NCBI GenBank assembly: GCA_934203075.1
Contig: CAKPYT010000040.1
Span: 110,015 to 174,014, forward strand
Source: an uncultured Clostridia bacterium
Lineage (GTDB): Bacteria; Bacillota; Clostridia; Christensenellales; CAG-314
DNA length: 64,000 nt
Reading direction: 5' to 3'
How positions within the stretch are numbered: the stretch's first letter is position 1; every line of letters starts with the position of its first letter. This document shows positions 18,161 to 26,710 of the stretch, piece by piece. The translations under genes and the position numbers were made by a program. Under the pieces are notes generated by a model. That model did no database searches, was not told where the DNA came from, and worked only from the letters and a program-made list of their open reading frames with translations.

Positions 18161-19051
18161 ATGATAAGCCCACAACTTTTAACGTTTATAACCGTGGCAA
18201 AAAACGGCAGTTTTTCAAAAACCGCGGAAGCGATGTTTATTTCTCCCACTGCGGTAATGAAACAGGTCGATTCTTTGGAAGAGCGGCTCGGCGTTACTCT
18301 TTTTAAGAGAACGAACCACGGACTACAACTCACCGACGCGGGGCAAAGCGTGCTTAGCGATGCGAAATATCTCGTAGATTACGCCACGCGCGCGGAAGAG
18401 AAAGCACGGGAGATCGATCGAAAGGAAAATCAGCGGTCTATCCGCATAGGCACATCGCTTATGACGCCCGCGAAATTCATTCTCGATATCTGGGCGAAAA
18501 TTCAGGATATCGCGCCGAATTTGAAAGTGGAACTCATCCCGTTTGAAAACACGCCCGAAAACGCGCGGGAGATTTTATCGAATTTAGGTATGCAAATCGA
18601 CGTGGTTGCGGGTATTTACGACGATGGGCTTAAGGAAGAACGAGGGTTTCAGACCGTTCATCTCGAAGATAAAAAGGTATCGTTCGCCGTTCCTTTAACA
18701 AGTCCGCTCGCCTCGAAACGCAGTATTTCGCCCGAAGACTTGAAACAAACGGGCGCGATGTTTATAAAAAAAGGCTGGAACAAGTACATCGACGAATTGC
18801 ACGTTGCTTGCGAGAACGCGGGTGTTGAAGTTTCGGAGTTTAACTTTTTTAACCTTGCGGCGTTCAACGAAGCGGTAAAACAAAATATTCCCATTATCGC
18901 GATAAGCGGTTGGGAAAACGTTCACCCTCTTCTAAAAATCGTACCGTCTAAAACGAATGTTACCGTGCCTTACGGCATTATGTATTCGTTAGAACCCTCA
19001 AAACACGTCAGACAATTTATAAAAGCGGTAGAATCTATCGTAAACAAATAA
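18161..19051 (+). CDS. LysR-family transcriptional regulator
   Basis: This 296-residue protein has an N-terminal winged helix-turn-helix typical of LysR regulators (LLTFITVAKNGSFSKTAEAMFISPTAVMKQ written in parts: FSKTAEAMFISPTAVMKQVD, LEERLGVTLFKRT) and a C-terminal substrate-binding-like effector domain. ATG 18161 follows AAGGAGAAG. It ends at its own terminator. It lies upstream and in the same direction as a block of redox genes, which it probably controls; the effector is unknown. Lower GC and codon choice match the rest of the block. Confidence 0.87.
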   Translation: MISPQLLTFITVAKNGSFSKTAEAMFISPTAVMKQVDSLEERLGVTLFKRTNHGLQLTDAGQSVLSDAKYLVDYATRAEEKAREIDRKENQRSIRIGTSLMTPAKFILDIWAKIQDIAPNLKVELIPFENTPENAREILSNLGMQIDVVAGIYDDGLKEERGFQTVHLEDKKVSFAVPLTSPLASKRSISPEDLKQTGAMFIKKGWNKYIDELHVACENAGVEVSEFNFFNLAAFNEAVKQNIPIIAISGWENVHPLLKIVPSKTNVTVPYGIMYSLEPSKHVRQFIKAVESIVNK

Positions 19052-19073
19052 CAAGAACAATAAAAATTCAGAG

Positions 19074-19106
19074 GAAAGCGCAACTTTTTTACGGTTGCGT
19101 TTTTGT
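19074..19106 (+). terminator. Intrinsic terminator after the LysR gene
   Basis: CGCAAC pairs with GTTGCG across a T-rich loop and is followed by TTTTTG and TTTT. It separates the regulator from the redox genes. Confidence 0.6.
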
Positions 19107-19165
19107 TTTAACTTTTGGTTGAAACGGCAAACTTTTTTGCGATTCCCTTATTCTTTCCGTCGATG

Positions 19166-19171
19166 TATTAT
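19166..19171 (+). promoter_or_regulatory. Possible -10 element for the redox operon
   Basis: TATTAT at 19166-19171 has no good -35 at 17 bases (TTCCCT), which would suit an activator-dependent promoter such as a LysR target. This is a weak call. Confidence 0.3.
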
Positions 19172-19210
19172 GTAGTCACAAAACAAGAGACGGAGGTTTT
19201 CAAAAACATT

Positions 19211-20098
19211 ATGCAATACGTAACTTTATCGAACGGTGTAAAAATGCCTAAGCTCGGATACGGGGTTTATCAGGTGGACAAGGAAGAATGCGAACGTTGC
19301 GTTCTCGACGCTTTGAAAGTAGGCTATCGTCACATCGACACGGCGCAGAGTTACTTCAACGAGGAAGAGGTGGGAAATGCGATCGCAAAATCGGGCGTTC
19401 CCCGCGAACAGATTTTCCTTACCACAAAGGTCTGGGTGGAACATTACGGATACGACGAAACGAGAAAATCGGTACTTGAATCTATGCGTAAACTCAAAAC
19501 CAACTATATCGACCTCGTTTTGTTGCATCAGCCGTTTTCGGACTATTACGGAGCATGGCGTGCTCTTGAAGATTTGTACGCGGAAGGCGTCATCAAAGCA
19601 ATCGGCGTGAGCAATTTTTATCCAGACAGACTCGTCGATATCTGCAGTTTCGCGCGTATCAAGCCTATGGTAAATCAGGTGGAAACGCACCCGCATAATC
19701 AGCAGATCGAAGCGCACGAATGGATGAAAAAATACGGAGTTCAGCACGAAGCATGGGCGCCGTTCGGCGAAGGCAGAGGCGGAATGTTTGAAGAACCTTT
19801 GCTTGTGGAAATCGGCAAAAAGTACGGCAAGACCGCGGCTCAGGTAATTTTGCGTTGGGATATGCAAAGAAACGTGGTAGCCATTCCGAAGTCCACGCAT
19901 ATTGAAAGAATGGAACAGAATTTCGACATTTTCGATTTTGAATTATCCGAAGAAGATATGGCAAAAATCGCCACTCTCGATAAAAAACAAAGTTCTTTCT
20001 TCTCGCACTACGACCCCAAAATGGTCGAGTGGTTTGCGCAGATGGTAGAACAGCGCAAGCATAACAACGACCACAGAAAGGAAAAAAAGAACTGGTAA
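19211..20098 (+). CDS. Aldo/keto reductase (diketogluconate reductase type)
   Basis: This 295-residue NAD(P)H-dependent reductase has the AKR signature GYRHIDTAQSYFNEEEVG with the catalytic Asp and Tyr, the Lys in TTKVWV, the catalytic His in LVLLHQPF, and the C-terminal cofactor motif VAIPKSTHIERMEQN. AKRs of this type reduce small aldehydes and ketones in the cytoplasm; the substrate is not predictable. ATG 19211 is chosen from where homology begins; GGAGG lies 14 bases upstream, a long spacing. It is the first gene of a six-gene same-strand series. Confidence 0.88.
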   Translation: MQYVTLSNGVKMPKLGYGVYQVDKEECERCVLDALKVGYRHIDTAQSYFNEEEVGNAIAKSGVPREQIFLTTKVWVEHYGYDETRKSVLESMRKLKTNYIDLVLLHQPFSDYYGAWRALEDLYAEGVIKAIGVSNFYPDRLVDICSFARIKPMVNQVETHPHNQQIEAHEWMKKYGVQHEAWAPFGEGRGGMFEEPLLVEIGKKYGKTAAQVILRWDMQRNVVAIPKSTHIERMEQNFDIFDFELSEEDMAKIATLDKKQSSFFSHYDPKMVEWFAQMVEQRKHNNDHRKEKKNW

Positions 20099-20134
20099 TT
20101 TGCAATAAAAAAGAAACAACAGGAGGATAAAACC

Positions 20135-21286
20135 ATGAAAAGATTTTTAGCGATACTGCTTGGACTCATTATGATCATTTCTCTTACCGCCTGCGGAAAT
20201 AAAGGCGGAAACAATTCGCCGTCTTCAAGCGTTACTCCGCCCGAAGAAAGCGACGTAAATATCGACAATACGTTTACCAGGACAAGCAAAACGCTTGTTG
20301 TGTACTTCTCTAAAACAAACACGACGGAATCGGTAGCGAAACTCATTCAGTCGGAAACGGGCGCGGATATTTTTGAAATCGAACGCAAAGAACCTTATCC
20401 CGACGCTTATACGCCCACTACGGAAGTAGCGAAAGACGAAAAGGACGCCAACGCCCGCCCGGAACTGAAAACCTATCTTCCGAAAGAAGTTATTGCGGGT
20501 TACGATACCTTTTTCGTAGGATTCCCCATCTGGTGGGGAACGGCACCGATGCCCGTTTTATCCTTCCTTAATTTTTACGATTTCAGCGGAAAAAACGTTT
20601 ATACTTTCTGCACCGCAGCAAGCAGTTCCATTACGGGAAGCACCGCCGATATCCGTTCCAACGCAAGCGGCGCGAACGTAGTTGAAGGGAAACGTTTTTC
20701 GCGTAACGACGAAAGCGGCGTAAAATCGTGGATTGCTTCTCTAAATTTGAGCGACGGTCAGCCCGATACGCCCGCACCCTCTCCCGCGCCGAACGACAGC
20801 AACGTGCTTGTTGCATATTTCTCCGCAAGCGGCAACACGAAAAGGGTTGCGGAATACATTGCGGAAGCGACAAACGGAACGCTTTTCGAACTCGTTCCCG
20901 AAGATCCTTACACAAGCGCAGACCTTAACTGGACGAACTCAAACAGCAGAGTCGTCCGCGAACACGAGAATGAAAATCTTCAGGATATTCCTCTCGGGAA
21001 AGAGACTCCCGCGGGCTTTGCGGAATACGACGTCGTATTTATCGGCTACCCCATCTGGTGGGGAATCGCCGCATGGCCCGTGAATAACTTCGTTAAAAAC
21101 AACGATTTTTCGGGTAAAACGGTGATTCCGTTCGCAACTTCCTCAAGTAGCGGCATAGGGCAAAGCGGAGAGCTTCTTGAAAAAATGGCAAGCACGGGCA
21201 ACTGGCTCGCAGGAAACAGATTTTCTTCGGGCGCAAGCAAGTCTACGGTAGAAACCTGGGTAAACGGCTTGAATTTAGCCGCTTAA
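20135..21286 (+). CDS. Lipoprotein with two tandem flavodoxin domains
   Basis: This 383-residue protein has a lipoprotein signal peptide (lipobox SLTAC, Cys near residue 21), a Ser/Asn/Pro linker, and two flavodoxin-like domains. The first begins LVVYFSKTNTTES and has FVGFPIWWG; the second begins LVAYFSASGNTKR and has FIGYPIWWG. A Pro/Ala/Asn linker separates them (PDTPAPSPAPND). Each has a phosphate-binding loop for FMN. Most flavodoxins are cytoplasmic single domains, so an anchored exported double version is unusual. It lies 36 bases after the reductase gene with an AGGAGG site. Confidence 0.85.
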   Translation: MKRFLAILLGLIMIISLTACGNKGGNNSPSSSVTPPEESDVNIDNTFTRTSKTLVVYFSKTNTTESVAKLIQSETGADIFEIERKEPYPDAYTPTTEVAKDEKDANARPELKTYLPKEVIAGYDTFFVGFPIWWGTAPMPVLSFLNFYDFSGKNVYTFCTAASSSITGSTADIRSNASGANVVEGKRFSRNDESGVKSWIASLNLSDGQPDTPAPSPAPNDSNVLVAYFSASGNTKRVAEYIAEATNGTLFELVPEDPYTSADLNWTNSNSRVVREHENENLQDIPLGKETPAGFAEYDVVFIGYPIWWGIAAWPVNNFVKNNDFSGKTVIPFATSSSSGIGQSGELLEKMASTGNWLAGNRFSSGASKSTVETWVNGLNLAA

Positions 21287-21309
21287 AAAACAACAAGGAG
21301 ATTTTATTT

Positions 21310-21870
21310 ATGAAAAAAGATTTAGGGGTGAAACCTTATTTATTCCCGATGCCGGTGCTTATTATCGGCAGTTACTGCGAAGACGGTACGCCCGACGCAA
21401 TGAACGCCGCTTACGGTACGCTTTGCGACTTCCGCCATATCGCGTTATATTTAAGCGCGGGGCATAAAACCGTTGCCAACATCAAAGCGCGTAAGGCTTT
21501 CACCGTGGCGATTGCCGATGAAAAACACCTCGTGCCGTGCGATTATGTAGGTATTGTTTCCGCAAACACTGACAAAGAAAAAATGGAAAAAAGCGGTTTT
21601 ACCCTTTCAAAAAGCAAAAATGTTGACGCGCCCGTCATGGAAGATTTGCCGCTTACGCTTGAATGTAAACTTGATTATATCGACGAAAAATCGGGTGCGG
21701 TTTACGGCGAAATCGTAAACATCATCGCCGAAGAAGGCATTTTGACGGACGGCGACGTGGACTTGAACAAACTAAATCCCATTTCTTACGATCCGGCAAG
21801 CCGTTGCTATTTCAGAATGGGCGAAAAAGTCGGCACGGCGTTTCACGACGGTGCGGCTTTGAAAAAATAA
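21310..21870 (+). CDS. Flavin reductase-like (FMN-binding split barrel) protein
   Basis: This 186-residue cytoplasmic protein fits the flavin reductase-like family: an N-terminal PMPVLIIGSY strand, a TPDAMNAAYG segment and C-terminal RCYFRMGEKVGTAF. Members bind FMN in a split-barrel fold and reduce flavin or small substrates with NAD(P)H. It is 23 bases downstream of the double flavodoxin gene with an AAGGAG site, so probably in the same transcript. The true substrate is unknown. Confidence 0.8.
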   Translation: MKKDLGVKPYLFPMPVLIIGSYCEDGTPDAMNAAYGTLCDFRHIALYLSAGHKTVANIKARKAFTVAIADEKHLVPCDYVGIVSANTDKEKMEKSGFTLSKSKNVDAPVMEDLPLTLECKLDYIDEKSGAVYGEIVNIIAEEGILTDGDVDLNKLNPISYDPASRCYFRMGEKVGTAFHDGAALKK

Positions 21871-21888
21871 TTATTACGAGGTGAGATT

Positions 21889-22527
21889 ATGAAAGTATTG
21901 CTTGTGAATGGAAGCCCGCACAAAAACGGCTCGACAAACAGGGCGCTCGAAGAAGTGGCGGCAACGCTTAACAAAAACGGTATCGAAACGGAAATTTTCT
22001 GGATAGGAAACCGCGCGTTATCCGGTTGTATCGCTTGCAAAACGTGTGTAAAAACAGGCAAATGCGTGTTTGACGACAGCGTGAACGAGTGCCGTGAAAA
22101 GGCTCTCGAAGCCGACGGATTTATCTTCGGTACGCCCGTTCATTACGCGGCGACAAGCGGCGCAATGACGGCGTTTATGGACAGGCTTTTTTACAGTGAA
22201 TTCTGCGGCAATCAGAACAAGGCCTTTAACTTAAAGCCTGCGGCGGCTGTCGTTGTGGCTCGCCGCGCGGGGATGACTTCCACATACGACCAACTCAACA
22301 AATATTTCGGTTTGCATGAAATGCCGATTATTTCTTCGAGATATTGGAATCTCGTTTACGGCGCGAGCGCGGAGCAGGTGGAAAAAGATACCGAAGGTAT
22401 GTACACGATGCGCGTTCTCGGCGAAAATATGGCGTACTTTTTACGCTGCAGAGAAGCGGCGGACAAACTCGGCGTTAAACTTCCCGAACGCGAACAGCCG
22501 GTATTTATGAATTTTATCAGGGAGTAA
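21889..22527 (+). CDS. NADPH-dependent FMN reductase-like / iron-sulfur flavoprotein
   Basis: This 212-residue protein begins with the flavodoxin-fold signature VLLVNGSPHKNGSTNRAL, which binds the FMN phosphate. A cysteine cluster follows near residues 46-60 (CIACKTCVKTGKCVF), the pattern of iron-sulfur flavoproteins that carry a 4Fe-4S cluster beside FMN. FGTPVHYAATSGAM is the second flavin-contact loop. It is 18 bases after the previous gene and precedes a paralogue. Confidence 0.83.
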   Translation: MKVLLVNGSPHKNGSTNRALEEVAATLNKNGIETEIFWIGNRALSGCIACKTCVKTGKCVFDDSVNECREKALEADGFIFGTPVHYAATSGAMTAFMDRLFYSEFCGNQNKAFNLKPAAAVVVARRAGMTSTYDQLNKYFGLHEMPIISSRYWNLVYGASAEQVEKDTEGMYTMRVLGENMAYFLRCREAADKLGVKLPEREQPVFMNFIRE

Positions 22528-22536
22528 GGCAACATT

Positions 22537-23076
22537 ATGAATAAAAAAGTATTGATTTTGTCGGGCAGCCCGAGAAAAAACGGCAATTCGGACATATTAT
22601 GCGATGAGTTTGCGCGCGGCGCAATGAAAAGCGGTAACGAAGTTGAAAAAATCCGTATCGCCGATAAAAAAATCGGCTATTGTCACGCTTGCTATTATTG
22701 CCGCGATCACGGTGGAAAATGCGCGATTGAAGACGATATGGCGGAAGTTTTACAGAAAATCATAGACGCCGACGTAATCGTTCTCGCCTCGCCCGTGTAT
22801 TTCTATTCGATAGACGCGCAATTGAAAACTGTGATCGACAGAACCGTCGCAAGGTGGACGGAAGTGAAAAATAAGGAGTTTTATTATATCGTTACCTGCG
22901 CCGACGGCGAAAAAGAAGCAGCGGAAACCACGCTCGCATGTTTCAGAGGTTATGCGGATTGCGTAAGCGGAGCGGTTGAAAAAGGAGTAATCTACGGTAC
23001 GGGCGTTTATCAGAAAGACGAAATAATGGGAACGCCTGCTTTGACTGCGGCGTATACGGCAGGGTTGAACGTTTAA
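22537..23076 (+). CDS. NAD(P)H-dependent flavin oxidoreductase, paralogue of the preceding gene
   Basis: This 179-residue protein shares the fold of its upstream neighbour: VLILSGSPRKNGNSDIL at the N-terminus, cysteines in CHACYYCRDHGGKC, and LASPVYFYSIDAQLK as the second flavin loop. It is an FMN-binding reductase of the NADPH-dependent FMN reductase family, possibly with a metal or cluster at the cysteines. It begins nine bases after the previous stop and is likely part of the same operon. Confidence 0.83.
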   Translation: MNKKVLILSGSPRKNGNSDILCDEFARGAMKSGNEVEKIRIADKKIGYCHACYYCRDHGGKCAIEDDMAEVLQKIIDADVIVLASPVYFYSIDAQLKTVIDRTVARWTEVKNKEFYYIVTCADGEKEAAETTLACFRGYADCVSGAVEKGVIYGTGVYQKDEIMGTPALTAAYTAGLNV

Positions 23077-23122
23077 TCGTTTTTATTAGTCGAACGACAA
23101 AGTATTAAAAGGAGAGCCGAAA

Positions 23123-23977
23123 ATGAAATTAAAAATCTTAAAATTCATAAAGCCGTTTGTTGCGGCTGTACTTAGTTTTATTTTTGTTATTTCATTGTCG
23201 GCTTGTTCAAACGAAAACGGCGGAACAGGTGGCGGCAATGGTGAAAACGCGGATTTGCCGATAACTTTCGGTACTTCCGTTTATCGCGGATTTACGCTCG
23301 ATAACGTCTATCATTCCGGCGAAAACGGAGATATTCATTATCATTCTTATTTTCCGGAGGACTATAGCGCAAGCGAAAAGTATGCGCTTTATATCTCGCT
23401 TCCCGGATACGAAGGTTTGTATTTTCAGGGCGTCGGCTCGAATATTCGTTCAGAAGATTTCGTGTTCGAGGCGCAGAAATACAACGATAAAATGATTATT
23501 ATCGCGCCGCAGTTGAACGACTGGGGACGAACTTCCGCTCGCCAAGCGGTCGCTCTTACCGAATTTATGCTCGATCATTACCCGATGACAGATCGCGATA
23601 AGGTTTTTATTAACGGTTATTCGGGCGGCGGAGAAACGCTTTCGCTCGTTCTTACGATAAAGCCAGAACTTTTCACGGCGGCGCTTCACGTCGCTTCCGT
23701 GTGGGACGGCGAACTCGAACCGCTCGTAAACGCCGAAACGCCCGTTTATTTCGTAATCGGCGAATCGGACGAATACTACGGCTCTTCGCGGATCACCGCC
23801 ACTTATAATCGCCTCGTTTCGTTGTATCGCGAAAAAGGCTTGCCAAACGAAGATATCAGCCGTCTTGCCGTACTCGATGTAAAGTCGCGTTCCTATTTTA
23901 ACGGCGGCAATCAGCACGGCGGGATCGGCAGAATTTCGCGCGACGAGCAGATTATGGGTTGGCTTTTCGGAAGATAA
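23123..23977 (+). CDS. Lipoprotein alpha/beta hydrolase (esterase-like)
   Basis: This 284-residue protein has a lipoprotein signal (SLSAC) and an alpha/beta hydrolase fold. The nucleophile elbow GYSGGG is seen in INGYSGGGETLSLVL; an Asp in VIGESDEYYG and a His in GGNQHGGIGR could complete the triad. It resembles secreted esterases of the PHB depolymerase or Fes group. An AAAGGAGAG site precedes the ATG. It closes the redox gene series, so the substrate may be an ester that yields the compound reduced by the other enzymes; this is speculative. Confidence 0.75.
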   Translation: MKLKILKFIKPFVAAVLSFIFVISLSACSNENGGTGGGNGENADLPITFGTSVYRGFTLDNVYHSGENGDIHYHSYFPEDYSASEKYALYISLPGYEGLYFQGVGSNIRSEDFVFEAQKYNDKMIIIAPQLNDWGRTSARQAVALTEFMLDHYPMTDRDKVFINGYSGGGETLSLVLTIKPELFTAALHVASVWDGELEPLVNAETPVYFVIGESDEYYGSSRITATYNRLVSLYREKGLPNEDISRLAVLDVKSRSYFNGGNQHGGIGRISRDEQIMGWLFGR

Positions 23978-24058
23978 CGGGAGATAAGTTATAAAAAAAA
24001 TTCTTATAACGATAGGATATTTGTCATTTTATCCGTTTTAACGAGGTAACAAAGCGAA

Positions 24059-24402
24059 ATGCCGTCCGTTCCGGAAATTCCGGACGTAACGCCGGCGGTT
24101 CGCCCGCACGCGAAGTTTCCCGGCGGAACTTTTATTTTCCGCGTGAAAAACGGCTATTCCCACAACGGTACGGCGGCAAAGGATACACTTACAACGCGCT
24201 TTCGTATCTGTGGAAAACTTCGTACGTGACGGAACAAAATACTGCCGATACAAAATACGAAAGGGAGAAACGATCCTGTTTTCGGAGATTTCGAAAGGCT
24301 GATTTTCCCGTGAATAACGGCCACGATAGTGGCAACACGCTTAAAATCTTTGTCTTATCTGGCTCAACGGCATTAAAGCATGCATACGGTAAAAATTTGT
24401 AA
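24059..24402 (+). pseudogene. Probable decayed gene fragment
   Basis: Codons from 24059 read a short peptide ending in FRVKNGYSHNG; a shift of one base near 24165 continues it as YGGKGYTYNALSYLWKTSYV up to a stop at 24400-24402. The two pieces look like parts of one C-terminal protein segment broken by a frameshift. I cannot name the family. The rest of the gap from 23978 to 24600 has no other candidate besides two hairpins. Confidence 0.3.
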
Positions 24403-24410
24403 CTGTTTTA

Positions 24411-24437
24411 AAAAACCGCCGAATAGCGGTTTTTAAA
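24411..24437. terminator. Terminator-like hairpin at the end of the atypical block
   Basis: AAAAACCGCC and the matching GCGGTTTTT arms form a short stem with A and T tracts on both sides, so it could work on either strand. Confidence 0.6.
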
Positions 24438-24553
24438 TAGTTGCAAAGGGATATATTTTGTCTTTTGTCGGGGAATGTCCGTTCTTCCGCCGAAGGCAGA
24501 AAGGGCCCGAAACTTTTTTCTGTCCGGAACCGGGCGAAAAAATCGATAAAAAA

Positions 24554-24592
24554 CCCGAACTCTTTTCGATCCGGAAAGAGTTCGGGGAAGGG
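24554..24592 (-). terminator. Intrinsic terminator of the phosphodiesterase gene
   Basis: On the minus strand, CCCGAACTCTTT pairs with AAAGAGTTCGGG and is followed by TTTTTT. Confidence 0.8.
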
Positions 24593-24600
24593 AGAATTTG

Positions 24601-25134
24601 TTAAATGGGTTCCTCGGCAAGGAGATTGCCTGCCAGGTCTTTCAGAACAAGCGCGTCGTCCAGAATCAGATAACTGTGGGGCGTGCCGTTTTTGGGGAGG
24701 GAAAGGGATCCCGGGTTGGCGAAAAGTTTCCCGTTTTGGCGGAAGACTTCTCCGATATGCGTATGTCCGTACAGCAGAATGTCGAAAGTCGCTTCCGGCA
24801 GGTGTGTCGGGTTATACTTTTGCCCGTGGGAGGCAAAGATTTGCTTGCCTTGATGAGAAAAATAGAGAAAGGGCGCAAACGGAAACTCCGAAATCATTTC
24901 GTCGACTTCGGCATCGCAATTGCCTTTCACAACCAAAAGTTCGTTTTTCATTCCGTTCAGCAGGTCGCAGACCTCCCGTGGCCGGTAATCTTTCGGCAGA
25001 GGGTTGCGCGGCCCGTGATAGTACAGGTCGCCGAGCAGAATCGTGAGATCCGGCTTTTCTTGCTTTACGATTCTTTGGAACTCTTTTGCGTAGTAAAAGG
25101 ACCCGTGCAGGTCGGATGCTACTAAATATTTCAT
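24601..25134 (-). CDS. yfcE: YfcE-type metallophosphodiesterase
   Basis: This 177-residue protein is a calcineurin-like phosphodiesterase of the YfcE/MJ0936 family. Metal-binding motifs are seen in order: SDLHGS near residue 8, LLGDLYYHG, VVKGNCDAE, SHGQKYNP and LYGHTHIGE. These enzymes hydrolyse artificial phosphodiesters with Mn; the natural substrate is unclear. GGGAGGTTTT precedes the ATG at 25134. It is monocistronic. Confidence 0.9.
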   Translation of the reverse strand: MKYLVASDLHGSFYYAKEFQRIVKQEKPDLTILLGDLYYHGPRNPLPKDYRPREVCDLLNGMKNELLVVKGNCDAEVDEMISEFPFAPFLYFSHQGKQIFASHGQKYNPTHLPEATFDILLYGHTHIGEVFRQNGKLFANPGSLSLPKNGTPHSYLILDDALVLKDLAGNLLAEEPI

Positions 25135-25669
25135 AAAACCTCCCGCGTGCGGCTTACAAAACAAACCGTTTTACCTGCACGCTATGGCATCTGTGCGTGA
25201 TTTGTTTTTCGTCGGTTCTTGAGGCCCCCTCGGCGAAGCATCTTGCGGATGCGGTTCCCCGTCGAGGGAAATCCGCTTGCTTCGGGCGTGTTCGTTTTTC
25301 CGTAAGAAAGTGCGGGGCGGAAAACGTTGGTTCCTGCTTTTTCGCTTTCGTTCGACACGACCCGCATTTTTTCGATGCGCCTTTTGTGCCAGAATCATAA
25401 CGGCGGTGTCCGGGAAAAGTATATCACACGAGGAAAAGAAAAATCAATCGGAAACGCAAAATCGTCGGTTTGTTTTTTGCGGAAACCCGACGGAAAGAGA
25501 GAAGGGGCTCTCTCTTTGTTTCGGGTCTCCTTGCGGCAAAGGGAAGCGTCTCCGCGACAAAAGCGCATCCGGCAAAGAATTTCGTGTGAAAAAACGCGCC
25601 TTTCCTTGTTTGAAAACAAGAGAAAGGGAAACAATACGAAGGAAAAACGCAGGAAAGAGGTGGAAAACT
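25135..25669. other. 535-base intergenic region without a convincing gene
   Basis: The gap separates divergent genes. A minus-strand promoter-like pair is present: TTGATT and TATACT, 18 bases apart, at 25449-25420, which would give the phosphodiesterase gene a leader of about 280 bases. An open plus-strand frame from 25277 into the next gene reads as a Lys/Arg/Phe-rich peptide without homology and I reject it as coding. I find no recognised RNA family in it. Confidence 0.5.
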
Positions 25670-26452
25670 ATGTGGATACAAAAAATGGCAGATCTGTGGA
25701 AAAGCTGGTCGGCTGATCTGGAAACGATTTACGTCGTTAGTTTTTTGGTTTTAGTCGGCTGTGTGGTTCTGGCGGTGGTGTTCGGCGCAAACGGCAAAGC
25801 CGTGCGTGCCATGCGAAAAACGAATCAGTACGTTCAAAAATGCATGCGGCGCAAGCGCACGGCAGATGCGGCGCGCGTACGGTTTCCGAAAGAAATGCAG
25901 CAAGGTTGGCGGAACTATCGGAACTCCGTAAACAGATACCCGTCGGAATTTCTCGGCCTTACGCCCCGCGGCAGTAAAAACGCGGTGCTTGCGGTCGGCG
26001 GGGTGTTGACGTTGCTTTGCGGCGGACTGGTGACTTGTCGCTTGGCGGAAGGCGGAAGTTACGAAACGGCCTTGCCTTTGTTCGGATTGGCTATGGCAAC
26101 GCTTGCGGCGCAGTGCCTGTTGTCGGTCATCGGGAAAGTGCGCAACTCCTATGTGAAAAGAACGTATGAAGTATACTGCCGCTCGGTAGATTATGTGTTC
26201 GGGCCTTCGAAACAAAACGAAACGCCGGACGTCTGCCTGGATGCGGAAGTGGATGCCGCCGTGCAGGAAATCGAGGCTTTGAAAGCGGAAGAACCGAATG
26301 CCGCAAACAAGGTCGCGGCCATTCTGAACGGCTTGCACAAACAACGTACGGTGGAGCAGCAGCGCAAACTGAACGTTGCTATGAACGGCCTGTTGCAGGT
26401 GCTTGCCGCACGTGCGGAAGAGCAGCGCAAAGGAACGACGACAACGGCGTAA
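25670..26452 (+). CDS. Membrane protein of unknown function
   Basis: This 260-residue protein has a hydrophobic helix near residues 19-40 (VVSFLVLVGCVVLAVVFG) and two more near 105-150 (AVLAVGGVLTLLCGG, LFGLAMATLAAQCLLSV). The rest is charged and helical, with a C-terminal tail rich in Lys, Glu and Gln. The layout loosely resembles MotA/ExbB-like membrane proteins, but I see no conserved motif and do not assign it. ATG 25670 follows AAAGAGGTGG. It is alone with its own terminator. Confidence 0.65.
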   Translation: MWIQKMADLWKSWSADLETIYVVSFLVLVGCVVLAVVFGANGKAVRAMRKTNQYVQKCMRRKRTADAARVRFPKEMQQGWRNYRNSVNRYPSEFLGLTPRGSKNAVLAVGGVLTLLCGGLVTCRLAEGGSYETALPLFGLAMATLAAQCLLSVIGKVRNSYVKRTYEVYCRSVDYVFGPSKQNETPDVCLDAEVDAAVQEIEALKAEEPNAANKVAAILNGLHKQRTVEQQRKLNVAMNGLLQVLAARAEEQRKGTTTTA

Positions 26453-26603
26453 CAAACGGGGCGTCGGCGCTGCGGCATAGTGTTTTTTGCGGGGTGCTTG
26501 AGAAGATCCTTCGGGAGAACCCCTCCGCAAAGGCAATAAGCAAGGGGAAAATCACCTCCGCGTTCCGGTGGAGGGCAAAAAAACCGATTTTTTTTGAAAA
26601 GCA

Positions 26604-26634
26604 AAAAAGCAGTACGCAAGGTACTGCTTTTTAA
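26604..26634. terminator. Bidirectional intrinsic terminator
   Basis: AAAAAGCAGTAC and GTACTGCTTTTT form a stem with A and T tracts on opposite sides. It lies between the converging membrane-protein gene and the surface-protein gene. Confidence 0.8.
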
Positions 26635-26710
26635 TTGTTTTTCAGCGGGGCGAAAGACTTCTTTGCCCGAAGAAACCTGTGATCCAAAGGTTGCGGATCC
26701 AAAGGTCCGG

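Noticed and set aside
18000..24450. Integrated mobile element with integrase or insertion sequence
   Set aside because: The block looks acquired by composition, but I find no integrase, transposase, tRNA attachment site or flanking repeats.
24441..25125. Two plus-strand open frames opposite the yfcE gene
   Set aside because: They are antisense shadows of a well-supported phosphodiesterase gene and lack expression signals.
25277..25669. Long N-terminal extension of the 25670 gene (391-residue frame)
   Set aside because: The extra 131 residues are Arg/Lys/Phe-rich without homology or ribosome site, while ATG 25670 has a good site directly before the first membrane helix.
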